Shown here: positions 52,822 to 61,684 of the stretch, in pieces
How positions within the stretch are numbered: the stretch's first letter is position 1
Layout of the letters: each line of letters begins with the position of its first letter
NCBI RefSeq assembly: GCF_004791165.1
Contig: NZ_SRUZ01000008.1
Location: forward strand, 1-63,297
DNA from: Mesorhizobium sp. M8A.F.Ca.ET.218.01.1.1
Lineage (GTDB): Bacteria; Pseudomonadota; Alphaproteobacteria; Rhizobiales; Rhizobiaceae
Direction: 5' to 3'
Length of the DNA: 63,297 bases
Position numbers and translations under genes: made by a program
The notes under the pieces: generated by a model
What the model saw: the letters and a program-made list of their open reading frames with translations, nothing else
Told to the model about the DNA's origin: nothing
The model's database searches: none

Positions 52822-54090
52822 TTGTCGATGCGTGGAAAAGTCCTTCTTTCATTGCTGGCGATTGCCTGTGCGGGCGCGGCCTGGCTCTATTTGTCGCCGG
52901 AAGCGCTGAACAAGGCTCAGCAGCTCATCGGCACAAAGCAGGTCGCCGCGACAGACAAGCCAGCGGCCGACAAGCCGGCAGGCGGCAAACAGGCCAGCGG
53001 CGGCAATGGCGGCGCCCGTTCGGCCTCTATCGTTTCGGCGACTGCAACGACAGCTGACTTTCCGATCCGCCGCTATGCCATCGGCTTCGTTTCCTCTCCG
53101 GCCGTGGTCAACATCAACGCCCGCGTCTCCAGCCAGATCGTGTCGATCGACGTCAAGGACGGACAGATGGTGAAGACCGGTGACGTGCTGTTTTCACTGG
53201 ATGACCGCGCCCTGAAAGCGCAACTGGCCAAGGACCAGGCCACGCTTGCCAAGGACCAGGCGCTGCTTGCCAGTTCGAATTCCGATCTTCAGCGCGCCAA
53301 GGATCTTGTCGCCAAGCAGGCCGGGACGCAGCAGACCTACGACCAGGCCGTTGCCGCGCAGAAGGCGGCGGCGGCGACCGTCGATGCCGACAAGGCGACG
53401 ATCGACGCCGACAATGTCCAGCTTGGCTTTGCCACCATTGCCGCGCCAATCTCGGGCAGGTTGGGCGCGGTCAACGTCGCCGTCGGCGATCTCGTCACGG
53501 TCAGCAATGGCAACAGCAGCACGGCGACGCCGCTGGTGACCATCACCCAGATGGATCCGCTGCAGGTCAACTTCAATCTGCCGGAACGCGACCTCGCGCT
53601 GCTGCACAAGGCGCTTGCCAATCCGCAGCAGAATGCGGTGACGCTGACCCAAAACGGCGACCCGAGGCCGATCGGCAAGGGCACGCTCGATTTCGTCGAT
53701 TCCAGCGTCGACACCGCGTCGGGCACGATCGCCACGCGGGCCAGCATTCCCAATGCGGATCTTTCCTTGTGGCCGGGCCAATATGTGAACGTCGTGCTTG
53801 ACGCCGGCATCATGCCGCAGATGACCTCGGTTCCCACCGTCGCGGTCCAGCCCAGCCAGAAGGGGCCGTTCGTCTATGTGGTCAAGCCGGACAACACCGT
53901 CCAGATGCGGCCAGTGCAGGTGGCGCTGACCGAGGGCGAAAACAGCGCCATCAGCCAAGGGCTGAAAAGCGGCGAGAAGGTTGTCACCGAAGGCCAGACA
54001 CGGCTGAAGGACGGCGCCGCGGTGCATGAAGGCAAGGAGGCCGCGCCCAAAGTGGCCCAGGCGACCAATGCCGGCGGGGCGGCCCAATGA
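52822..54090 (+). CDS. RND efflux periplasmic adaptor (membrane fusion protein)
   Basis: The 422-residue protein has an N-terminal signal/anchor (GKVLLSLLAIACAGAAWLYL), a Lys/Ala-rich linker, a biotinyl-lipoyl-like domain split by a coiled-coil hairpin (KDQATLAKDQALLASSNSDL), and beta-barrel and membrane-proximal domains. It bridges the RND pump to an outer-membrane channel. A TTG at 52822 and an ATG at 52828 both lie suitably behind GGAGAGG. Its stop overlaps the pump gene (ATGA). Confidence 0.93.
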   Translation: MSMRGKVLLSLLAIACAGAAWLYLSPEALNKAQQLIGTKQVAATDKPAADKPAGGKQASGGNGGARSASIVSATATTADFPIRRYAIGFVSSPAVVNINARVSSQIVSIDVKDGQMVKTGDVLFSLDDRALKAQLAKDQATLAKDQALLASSNSDLQRAKDLVAKQAGTQQTYDQAVAAQKAAAATVDADKATIDADNVQLGFATIAAPISGRLGAVNVAVGDLVTVSNGNSSTATPLVTITQMDPLQVNFNLPERDLALLHKALANPQQNAVTLTQNGDPRPIGKGTLDFVDSSVDTASGTIATRASIPNADLSLWPGQYVNVVLDAGIMPQMTSVPTVAVQPSQKGPFVYVVKPDNTVQMRPVQVALTEGENSAISQGLKSGEKVVTEGQTRLKDGAAVHEGKEAAPKVAQATNAGGAAQ

Positions 54091-57000
54091 TCTCCGAATT
54101 CTGCATTCGCAGGCCCGTCGCCACGCTCCTGATGTCGTTCGCCCTCGTGCTGGGCGGGCTGTTCGCCTACAAATTCCTGCCGGTCGCGGCACTGCCGAGC
54201 GCCGAATTCCCTGTCGTCAACGTCTCGGCATCGCTGCCCGGCGCCTCGCCGGAGACCATGGCGACATCGGTGGCGACGCCGCTGATCAAGCAGTTCGCGA
54301 CCATCGCCGGCATCGATTCCATTTCGACCACCAACTCGCTCGGCCAGACCTCGATCGCCATCCAGTTCGTCCTCAACCGCGACATCGACGCGGCGGCGGC
54401 CGACGTGCAGGCCGCGATCGCGCGCACGCAGAAATCGCTGCCGCCGCAGATGACGTCGCCGCCGAGCTATCGCAAGGTCAATCCGGCCGACGCGCCGATC
54501 CTGCTGATGTCGCTGGTCAGCGATACGGTTCCGCTGACCGACCTCGACGCCTTCGCCGAAAACGTCATCTCGCCGTCGCTGTCGACCATCGACGGCGTGG
54601 CCCAGGTCTCGATCTTCGGCCAGCAGAAATACGCCGTGCGCATCCAGATCGATCCGACCGCGCTGGCCGCGCGGGGCATCTCGATCGATCAGCTGCAGGC
54701 GGCTGTGGCTTCGGCCAACAGCAACACGCCGCTCGGCGTGCTGCAGAACAACAAGCAGCAGCTGACCATTACCGCCAACACGCAGCTTACCAACGCGGCC
54801 GGCTTCTCCAACCTCATCATCGCCACCAAGAACGGTCATCCGGTGCGACTGGGCGAGGTGACCCGCGTCGTCGATTCGGTGCAGACGACCACGACCGCAA
54901 GCTGGTACGACGGCACCCGCGCCATCATCATGGCGGTGCAGCGCCAACCCGACGCGAACACGGTCGACGTCGTCGACCGGGTCAAGGCGATGCTGCCGTC
55001 CTTCCAGGACCAGATGCCGGCCGCCGCCCAGATCAAGCTGCTCAACGACCGCTCGACCTCGATCCGTCAGGCCGTCGACGACGTGCAGTTCACGCTGCTG
55101 TTGACTATCGCGCTGGTGGTCATGGTGATCTTCGTGTTCCTGCGCCGCGTCACGGCCACCATCATCCCGGCCGTGGCGGTGCCGATCTCGCTGATCGCCA
55201 CGCTCGGCGCGATGTTCCTGTTCGGCTTTTCCATCGACAACATCTCGCTGATGGGCCTGACGCTCGCCGTCGGCCTCGTCGTCGACGATGCCATCGTGAT
55301 GCTGGAAAACATCTTCCGCCACATGGAGGAGGACGGGCTGTCGGCCTTCGACGCGTCGCTGAAGGGCGCGCGCGAGATCGGCTTCACCATCATTTCGATC
55401 TCGATCTCGCTGGTGGCGGTGTTCATCCCGGTGCTCCTGATGGGCGGCGTGATCGGTCGCATCTTCAACGAATTCGCCGTAGTGGTGACCGTCGCCATCC
55501 TGGCTTCCATGTTCGTGTCGCTGACATTGACGCCGATGCTGTGCTCGCGGCTGCTGTCGGTGACCAAGGCCGACCGCGAGGCGCATGGCGCCGGCCACAA
55601 GCGCGATCTCATCACGCGCGGCTATGACCGGATCCTGAGCTTCTGCCTGCGGCACACCTTCCTTGTGTTCCTCGTCTTCGTCGGCACCGCGGCAGCCTCG
55701 GTGTGGCTGATCGAGGTCTCGCCGAAGGGCTTCTTTCCGCAGGAGGATATCGGCCAGATATCGGTGACCACCATCGCGCGCCAGGACATTTCGTTCGACG
55801 CCATGGCCAAGCTGCAAGGGCAGGTGGCCAGCGTGTTCTCGAAATCACCCTATGTCGACCATGTCGCGTGGTCGGCGGGCAGCGGCAACAATGCGCTCAA
55901 CCAGGGACAGCTCTTCGTCCAGCTCAAGGGCAAGGACCAGCGTCCCGATATCGAGAAGGTGCTTGCGGATTTGCGCAAGCAGCTGGCCGGCGTTGCGGGC
56001 ATCGAAACCTACATGCAGCCGGTGCAGAATCTGAGACTGGGTTCGCGGTCGTCGGCCAGTGCCTACCAGCTGGTGGTTCAGGGCCTCGATACCGGCCTGA
56101 CCGATATCTGGGCTCAGAAGATGAATGACGCTATGGCGGCCGACCACGCTAACTTCGCCGATGTCACCAGCGACCTGCAGAACAACGCTCTGCAGGCGGC
56201 GCTGGTGGTGGACCGCGACAAGGCCGCCCAACTCGGCATCGACACCGACACGCTGCGCTCAGCGCTTTATGGCGGGTTCGGCACCGACCAGGTTTCGACG
56301 ATCTTCGGCTCGGCCGACAGCTACGAAGTCATCACCGAACTCGATCCCAAGATCGAATGGTCGCCCGAGCGGATGCTCGCCATCCAGATGCGGACGGCGA
56401 GCGGAAGCCTGGTCCCGCTCGGCGCTTTCGCCCGCGTCGACCGCACGGCTGGTGCCCTGACGGTCAACCAGCTCGGCCAGCTTCCGGCCGTCACCGTCTC
56501 CTACAATTTGCCGCAGGGCGTCTCGCTCGGCGACAGCGTGAAACGCATCGACCAGCTCAAGGCGCAGATCGGCATGCCGGCGGCGATCTCGACCACCTTC
56601 GCCGGCACGGCCAAGACCTTCCAGGATTCGCTCGCCAACCAGGGCCTGCTGGTCGGTGGTGCCATCCTGACCATCTATATCGTGCTCGGCATTCTGTACG
56701 AGAGCTTCATCCACCCGCTCACCATCTTGACCGGCCTGCCGTCGGCTGTGCTCGGGGCGGTCGTTGCCTTGCGCTTCGCCGGCATGGATCTGTCCGTCAT
56801 CGCGGTGATCGGCATCCTGATGCTGATCGGCATCGTCAAGAAGAACGGCATCATGATGGTCGATGTCGCGCTTGAACTGCGGCGAGAAGGCATGTCGGCC
56901 ACGGACTCCATCCACAAGGCCTGCCTGATGCGGTTCAGGCCGATCATGATGACGACGCTGGCAGCACTCATGGGCACGTTCCCGATCGCGCTCGGCACCG

Positions 57001-57248
57001 GCGCCAGCGCGGAACTGCGCCAGCCGCTGGGCGTCGCCGTCGTCGGCGGCTTGCTCGCATCGCAGGCGCTGACCTTGTTCGTGACGCCGGTCATCTACGT
57101 CTACATGGAGAATTTCTCGGGCTGGCTGGCCGGGCTCATGCCGAAGCGCAAAGCCGAGCTGCATGTGGTCGAAGATGCCGATCAGCCCTCGCTGTTCGGC
57201 ACCAATGACGACATCCCGGGCGAGCCGCAGAAGACGGCCGCCGAGTAG
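54087..57248 (+). CDS. RND multidrug efflux permease (MexF/MdtB-like HAE1)
   Basis: The 1053-residue protein is full length for the HAE1 family: N-terminus ISEFCIRRPVATLLMSFALV, twelve spans around two large periplasmic loops, the proton-relay region VGLVVDDAIVMLENI in TM4, and GIVKKNGIMMVDVALE in TM11. It exports drugs by proton antiport together with the adaptor. No outer-membrane channel gene is adjacent, so a TolC encoded elsewhere is expected. Confidence 0.96.
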   Translation: MISEFCIRRPVATLLMSFALVLGGLFAYKFLPVAALPSAEFPVVNVSASLPGASPETMATSVATPLIKQFATIAGIDSISTTNSLGQTSIAIQFVLNRDIDAAAADVQAAIARTQKSLPPQMTSPPSYRKVNPADAPILLMSLVSDTVPLTDLDAFAENVISPSLSTIDGVAQVSIFGQQKYAVRIQIDPTALAARGISIDQLQAAVASANSNTPLGVLQNNKQQLTITANTQLTNAAGFSNLIIATKNGHPVRLGEVTRVVDSVQTTTTASWYDGTRAIIMAVQRQPDANTVDVVDRVKAMLPSFQDQMPAAAQIKLLNDRSTSIRQAVDDVQFTLLLTIALVVMVIFVFLRRVTATIIPAVAVPISLIATLGAMFLFGFSIDNISLMGLTLAVGLVVDDAIVMLENIFRHMEEDGLSAFDASLKGAREIGFTIISISISLVAVFIPVLLMGGVIGRIFNEFAVVVTVAILASMFVSLTLTPMLCSRLLSVTKADREAHGAGHKRDLITRGYDRILSFCLRHTFLVFLVFVGTAAASVWLIEVSPKGFFPQEDIGQISVTTIARQDISFDAMAKLQGQVASVFSKSPYVDHVAWSAGSGNNALNQGQLFVQLKGKDQRPDIEKVLADLRKQLAGVAGIETYMQPVQNLRLGSRSSASAYQLVVQGLDTGLTDIWAQKMNDAMAADHANFADVTSDLQNNALQAALVVDRDKAAQLGIDTDTLRSALYGGFGTDQVSTIFGSADSYEVITELDPKIEWSPERMLAIQMRTASGSLVPLGAFARVDRTAGALTVNQLGQLPAVTVSYNLPQGVSLGDSVKRIDQLKAQIGMPAAISTTFAGTAKTFQDSLANQGLLVGGAILTIYIVLGILYESFIHPLTILTGLPSAVLGAVVALRFAGMDLSVIAVIGILMLIGIVKKNGIMMVDVALELRREGMSATDSIHKACLMRFRPIMMTTLAALMGTFPIALGTGASAELRQPLGVAVVGGLLASQALTLFVTPVIYVYMENFSGWLAGLMPKRKAELHVVEDADQPSLFGTNDDIPGEPQKTAAE

Positions 57249-57326
57249 CAGACGGACAAAGCTCCGGTCCGGTTGGCCCAAGCCATGGAGCTTGCGGCCG
57301 GCGGGTCGGAACCGTAATTTGCCGTC

Positions 57327-57947
57327 ATGTCCCACGATCATGATCACGACAACGAACTCGATCCGTTTGCCGCGCGGGTTCGGGCGCTCGAAACTATCCT
57401 GACCCGCAAGGGGCTGATCGATCCAGCCGCGATCGACGTCATCGTCGACACCTACGAGACCAAGATCGGTCCACGCAACGGCGCCAGGGTGGTGGCGAAG
57501 GCCTGGAACGATCCCGCTTTTGCCGAGTGGCTGAAGCGCGATGCGACGGCGGCGATCGAGTCGCTGAGCTATACCGGCCGGCAGGGCGAACACATGCAGG
57601 CGGTGTTCAACACCGGGGACACCCACAACCTCGTCGTCTGCACGCTGTGCTCCTGTTACCCGTGGTCGGTGCTTGGCTTGCCGCCGGTTTGGTACAAGGC
57701 GCCGCCCTATCGGTCGCGCGCGGTGATCGATCCGCGCGGCGTGCTCGAGGAATTCGGGCTCTCCCTGCCCGCCGAGACGAAGATACGCGTCTGGGATTCG
57801 ACGGCGGAACTGCGCTATCTCGTCGTGCCGACGCGGCCGGAAGGCACCGAGGGCTGGAGCGAAGAGCGGCTGGCCGAGCTGGCAAGCCGCGATGCGATGA
57901 TCGGCACCGCGCTGGCCCACGGGCCGGATAAGGGGGTGCCCGCATGA
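57327..57947 (+). CDS. Nitrile hydratase alpha subunit (cobalt type)
   Basis: The 206-residue protein contains VCTLCSC with C105, C108, S109 and C110 as metal ligands; Thr after the first Cys marks the cobalt-type enzyme (the iron type has Ser). The N-terminus MSHDHDHDNE is rich in His/Asp and might help metal loading. It hydrates nitriles to amides with the beta subunit, whose ATG overlaps its stop (ATGA at 57944). No amidase or nitrile-forming aldoxime dehydratase is seen. Confidence 0.95.
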   Translation: MSHDHDHDNELDPFAARVRALETILTRKGLIDPAAIDVIVDTYETKIGPRNGARVVAKAWNDPAFAEWLKRDATAAIESLSYTGRQGEHMQAVFNTGDTHNLVVCTLCSCYPWSVLGLPPVWYKAPPYRSRAVIDPRGVLEEFGLSLPAETKIRVWDSTAELRYLVVPTRPEGTEGWSEERLAELASRDAMIGTALAHGPDKGVPA

Positions 57948-58603
57948 ACGGCCCCCAGGATCTTGGAGGACAGATGGGGTTCGGCCCGGTCGCCCCGGAG
58001 AAGAACGAGCCTTATTTCCATGCCAACTGGGAGCGACGCGCGCTTGGCGTGACGCTGTGCGCCGGCGCCATGGGCGCCTGGAACATCGACGAGAGCCGGC
58101 ATGCGCGGGAATCGCTGCATCCGGCCGACTACTACGGCTCCAGCTACTACCAGATCTGGATCAAGGCGCTGGAGACCTTGCTCAAGCGGCACGGCTTCGT
58201 CAGCGAGCGCGACCTCAGGGCAGCCGACGCGGTCGATCCGGCGGCGACGCCCAAAAGAGTGCTGAAGGCGGAAAATGTCCCGGCCGTGCTGGCCAAGGGC
58301 GGCCCGTGCGACCGGCCGGTCGAGACCGCGCCGCGCTTCAAGGCTGGTGATCCGGTGCGGACCAGAAACTTCAACCCGACCGGCCATACCAGACTGCCGC
58401 GCTATGCACGCGACAAGCAGGGCACGATCGAGGCGGTGCGCGACGGCTTCGTCTTTCCCGACAGCAATGCTCACGGGCAAGGCGAGAACCCGCAGTGGGT
58501 CTACACCGTGGTCTTCGACGGGAGCGAGATCTGGGGCGAGGGCGCCGACCCGACATTGACCGTCTCGATCGACGCTTGGGAGAGCTATCTTGAGCCGGCC
58601 TGA
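57944..58603 (+). CDS. Nitrile hydratase beta subunit
   Basis: The 219-residue protein begins MNGPQDLGGQMGFGPV, the usual beta-subunit start, and has the C-terminal SH3-like barrel (GDPVRTRNFNPTGHTRLPRY, VYTVVFDGSEIWGEGAD). It forms the alpha-beta heterodimer. Coupled to alpha by a 4-base overlap and to the accessory gene by a 14-base overlap. Confidence 0.95.
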   Translation: MNGPQDLGGQMGFGPVAPEKNEPYFHANWERRALGVTLCAGAMGAWNIDESRHARESLHPADYYGSSYYQIWIKALETLLKRHGFVSERDLRAADAVDPAATPKRVLKAENVPAVLAKGGPCDRPVETAPRFKAGDPVRTRNFNPTGHTRLPRYARDKQGTIEAVRDGFVFPDSNAHGQGENPQWVYTVVFDGSEIWGEGADPTLTVSIDAWESYLEPA

Positions 58604-58955
58604 AGCGAAGGGGTCCGCCGCCGGTTTGCCCGCTGGCCTCGACGCACCGGTGTTTGCCGAACCCTGGCAGGCCGAAGCCTTCGCCATGACGGTGGCGCTG
58701 CACGACAAGGGCCTGTTTTCGTGGGGCGAATGGGCGGATGCCCTATCGGCCGAGGTGAAGAAGCCAGGTGCCGCGGCGGACGGCCATGATTATTACGAGC
58801 ATTGGCTGGCGGCGCTGGAAAACCTGCTGGCGTCGAAGGGGCTGGCCGCCAAGCCTGATGTCGATGCGATGGCGCAGGCCTGGGAACGCGCCGCTCATGC
58901 CACGCCACATGGCAAGCCGATCCTGCTGGAGAACGATCCGCGCGCTGCCAACTGA
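58590..58955 (+). CDS. Nitrile hydratase accessory/activator protein
   Basis: The 121-residue protein (FAEPWQAEAFAMTVALHDKG, FSWGEWADALSAEV, DYYEHWLAALENLLASKG) resembles the N-terminal part of the beta subunit, as do the small activators (P14K, NhlE) that insert cobalt into the alpha subunit. It starts with TTG inside the end of the beta gene. In family terms it mediates self-subunit swapping during maturation. Confidence 0.9.
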   Translation: MSRPEAKGSAAGLPAGLDAPVFAEPWQAEAFAMTVALHDKGLFSWGEWADALSAEVKKPGAAADGHDYYEHWLAALENLLASKGLAAKPDVDAMAQAWERAAHATPHGKPILLENDPRAAN

Positions 58956-59096
58956 GGTGCACGGTCACCCTTTTCGTTCCCTTTACGTTCTTGGCTGCGG
59001 CTGATAGCCTGAACCGCAGGGGAGTTCGCCATCGGCTGTGTCGTTGATGATGGCGGGTATCTTGTCTTTGCCTCGCGAATCCGGTCACACGATCAG

Positions 59097-60224
59097 ATGG
59101 AATTTTCACCACAACAGGACGAGGCCTTGCAAGCGGTCGCCCGTTGGCTGCAGGCCGGCAAGCCGCAATTGTTCCGGCTGTTCGGCTATGCCGGCACCGG
59201 CAAGACGACGCTGGCGCGCTATTTCGCCGAGCATGTCGACGGCCAGGTGCAGTTCGCCGCCTTCACCGGCAAGGCGGCGCAGGTGCTGCGCTCCAAGGGC
59301 GCGGTCAACGCGCGCACCATCCATTCGCTGATCTACCGGCCCAAGGGCGAGGAATCGGTGGCCGACGAGGTGACCGGCAAGACCTCGATGTCGCCGACCT
59401 TTTCGCTCAACCGGCAAAGCCCGATCTCGCGCGCCAAACTGGTCGTCATCGACGAATGCTCGATGGTCGACGAGCAGCTTGGCCGCGACCTGATGAGTTT
59501 CGGCACGCCGATCCTGGTGCTGGGCGATCCCGGCCAGTTGCCGCCGATCTCGGGCGGCGGCTTCTTCACCGACCATGAGCCGGACTTTTTGCTGACCGAA
59601 ATCCACCGGCAGGCGCGCGACAATCCGATCCTGCGGCTGGCGCTCGATGTGCGCGAGGGCCGCGAATTCATGCGCGGCGACTATGGCACCGCGCAGGTGA
59701 TCGGCAAGGAAGACGTCAACCAGGAACTGGTGCTGAAAGCGGACCAGGTTCTGGTCGGCACCAACCGCACGCGCCGGCGCTACAACCAGCGCCTGCGCGA
59801 ACTGAAGGGCTTCAATGCCGATTACCCACAAGCGGGCGACAAGCTGGTCTGCCTGCGCAACGATCCCGCCAAGGGCCTGCTCAACGGTTCGCTCTGGAAG
59901 GTGATGACCTCGTCGCGCGAGACGGTGAAGCCCGGCATCAACCTTCTGGTGTCGCCCGAAGAGGACGATCCGGATCGCGGTGTCGCCAAGATCAAGCTGC
60001 TCAAGGCGGCGTTCGAGGATCCGGATGCCGATATCCCCTGGCAGCAGAAGAAGCGCTTCGACGATTTCGACTACGGCTATGCGCTGACGGTGCACAAGGC
60101 GCAAGGTTCGCAGTGGAACGAGATCGTGCTGTTCGACGAGAGCTGGGCCTTCAAGGAAACACGCCAGCGCTGGCTTTATACAGCCATCACCCGGGCCGCC
60201 GAACGGCTGACCATCGTCAGATAG
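59097..60224 (+). CDS. RecD-like ATP-dependent DNA helicase (SF1B)
   Basis: The 375-residue protein has Walker A FGYAGTGKTTLARYF near residue 30, Walker B VVIDECSMVDEQL, motif III LVLGDPGQLPP, motif IV region VGTNRTRRRYN, and a C-terminal UvrD_C_2 part YALTVHKAQGSQW with YTAITRA. It is much shorter than RecD/RecD2, containing only the helicase core. RecBC partners are absent; it may act alone in DNA repair or phage-type recombination. Confidence 0.9.
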   Translation: MEFSPQQDEALQAVARWLQAGKPQLFRLFGYAGTGKTTLARYFAEHVDGQVQFAAFTGKAAQVLRSKGAVNARTIHSLIYRPKGEESVADEVTGKTSMSPTFSLNRQSPISRAKLVVIDECSMVDEQLGRDLMSFGTPILVLGDPGQLPPISGGGFFTDHEPDFLLTEIHRQARDNPILRLALDVREGREFMRGDYGTAQVIGKEDVNQELVLKADQVLVGTNRTRRRYNQRLRELKGFNADYPQAGDKLVCLRNDPAKGLLNGSLWKVMTSSRETVKPGINLLVSPEEDDPDRGVAKIKLLKAAFEDPDADIPWQQKKRFDDFDYGYALTVHKAQGSQWNEIVLFDESWAFKETRQRWLYTAITRAAERLTIVR

Positions 60225-60254
60225 AAGGGGTCGGCGGCAGCCGGGAGAATCGTT

Positions 60255-60683
60255 TCATTTTCTTTCTGGAGCGGCGGTCGCCTCTTCGCCCGTCGGCCGC
60301 GCCGCGAGCCACTCCCAGGCAGCAGCTTCCTCCTCGATCTTGAAATGCCTGAATTCGACAGGCGACGAAGCGGGCAAGGCGTGTCGTGCGTTCGGCGTCC
60401 AGTCAGGCGCGCCGATCGCCGCGCAACGGCCAATATGCTCCAATGCGTGGACGGCACCCTTCTTGATGGTCTCATCGGAGATGTCGGCCCAGTCGACGCC
60501 CTCGTGATCGACTATGCGCACGGCGACGTCGATTCTCGGATGGAGCGCATAGGCCGCCTCCAGCAGGCCGAACAGGTTCTCGGCATCGGCGGCCGAGACA
60601 TGGCCGACCACATCGAAGGCAAGGAGGTCGTCGCGGCTGGTGTCGATGCGGCGGATCGCCGGCACGGATTGGAGGAAATTCAA
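60255..60683 (-). CDS. SpoIIAA-like (STAS/SEC14) protein
   Basis: The 142-residue protein shows DDLLAFDVVGHVSAADAENL and VRIVDHEGVDWADISDE, the pattern of the SpoIIAA-like family (STAS/SEC14 fold). Such proteins may bind lipids or act in phospho-regulation, but none is well characterised in rhizobia. It is convergent with the helicase gene and divergent from pdxJ. Confidence 0.82.
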   Translation of the reverse strand: MNFLQSVPAIRRIDTSRDDLLAFDVVGHVSAADAENLFGLLEAAYALHPRIDVAVRIVDHEGVDWADISDETIKKGAVHALEHIGRCAAIGAPDWTPNARHALPASSPVEFRHFKIEEEAAAWEWLAARPTGEEATAAPERK

Positions 60684-60845
60684 GGTGGTGCCTCCCTTTC
60701 ACGGAATATGTTGGTCTTCTGGAACACCGGAAAGGCCCTATCTGTTCCCGTCAAAGACGCTATAGATGCGCTGTTTCAAATGCGCCGTGCCGGAACGAAT
60801 GAGCGTGGCGCGCCTCAATCGACTGTTTTCACGGACGCCAAGCCC

Positions 60846-61586
60846 ATGCCCGCCAAGCTTTCCGTCAACCTCAACGCCATCGCCATGCTGCGCAACCGGC
60901 GCGACCTGCCATGGCCCGATGTGATCGGCGTCGGCCGCCTTGCCCTTGCCGCCGGAGCGCATGGGCTGACAGTGCATCCGCGCCCCGACGAACGTCACAC
61001 AAGGCATTCCGACCTGCCCCTGATCAGGGCGCTGATCGACGATGAGTTTCCGCAGGCGGAATTCAATATCGAGGGCTACCCAAGTGAGGATTTCCTGGCG
61101 CTTGTGGAGAAGAATCAGCCCGAACAGGTGACGCTGGTTCCCGACGATCCGGCACAGGCAACCTCCGATCACGGCTGGAACTTCATCGCCGATGCGGCGT
61201 TCCTGATGCCTGTTGTCAAGCGTCTGAAGAAGGGCGGTTTCAGGGTCTCGCTGTTTTCCGACGCGGATCCCACCGGCATAGGGGCCGCTCGCGATACGGG
61301 CGCCGATCGTATTGAACTCTATACCGGCCCTTATGGCAGCTACTATTCCGACTCCGGTAAGGCGGCCAAAGAATTGGAAAGATTGGGGAAAACCGCTGAC
61401 GCGGCATTAGCCGCCGGCCTCCAGGTCAACGCCGGACACGACCTGACGGTGGCCAATCTGCCCGCGCTGGCAAGGCGTGTTCCGGCATTGGCCGAAGTGT
61501 CGATCGGACATGGGTTGACAGCCGACGCGTTGGAGTATGGCATGGCCGGCACGGTGGGTCGGTTTCTCAGAGCCTGCGGCTGGTAG
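60846..61586 (+). CDS. pdxJ: Pyridoxine 5'-phosphate synthase
   Basis: The 246-residue TIM-barrel protein has KLSVNLNAIAMLRNRRD, LTVHPRPDERHT with the catalytic His, QVTLVPDDP, LFSDADP, RIELYTGPY and SIGHGLTADAL, all typical of PdxJ. It joins 1-deoxyxylulose 5-phosphate with 3-amino-1-hydroxyacetone phosphate in vitamin B6 synthesis. The ATG at 60846 is chosen on homology; the long upstream frame overlaps the SpoIIAA-like gene. Confidence 0.95.
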   Translation: MPAKLSVNLNAIAMLRNRRDLPWPDVIGVGRLALAAGAHGLTVHPRPDERHTRHSDLPLIRALIDDEFPQAEFNIEGYPSEDFLALVEKNQPEQVTLVPDDPAQATSDHGWNFIADAAFLMPVVKRLKKGGFRVSLFSDADPTGIGAARDTGADRIELYTGPYGSYYSDSGKAAKELERLGKTADAALAAGLQVNAGHDLTVANLPALARRVPALAEVSIGHGLTADALEYGMAGTVGRFLRACGW

Positions 61587-61684
61587 GGTTAGGGCTTCGC
61601 TTTGCAGGTATGGCAGCCATAGCGTGCAATTGACACCGCATCGCAGCATGCATAGAGCACCGCGCGCCTGTCGGAGAGTGGTCG

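Noticed and set aside
53874..55817. 647-residue minus-strand frame opposite the RND genes
   Set aside because: His/Arg/Asp-rich low-complexity shadow of the adaptor and pump genes.
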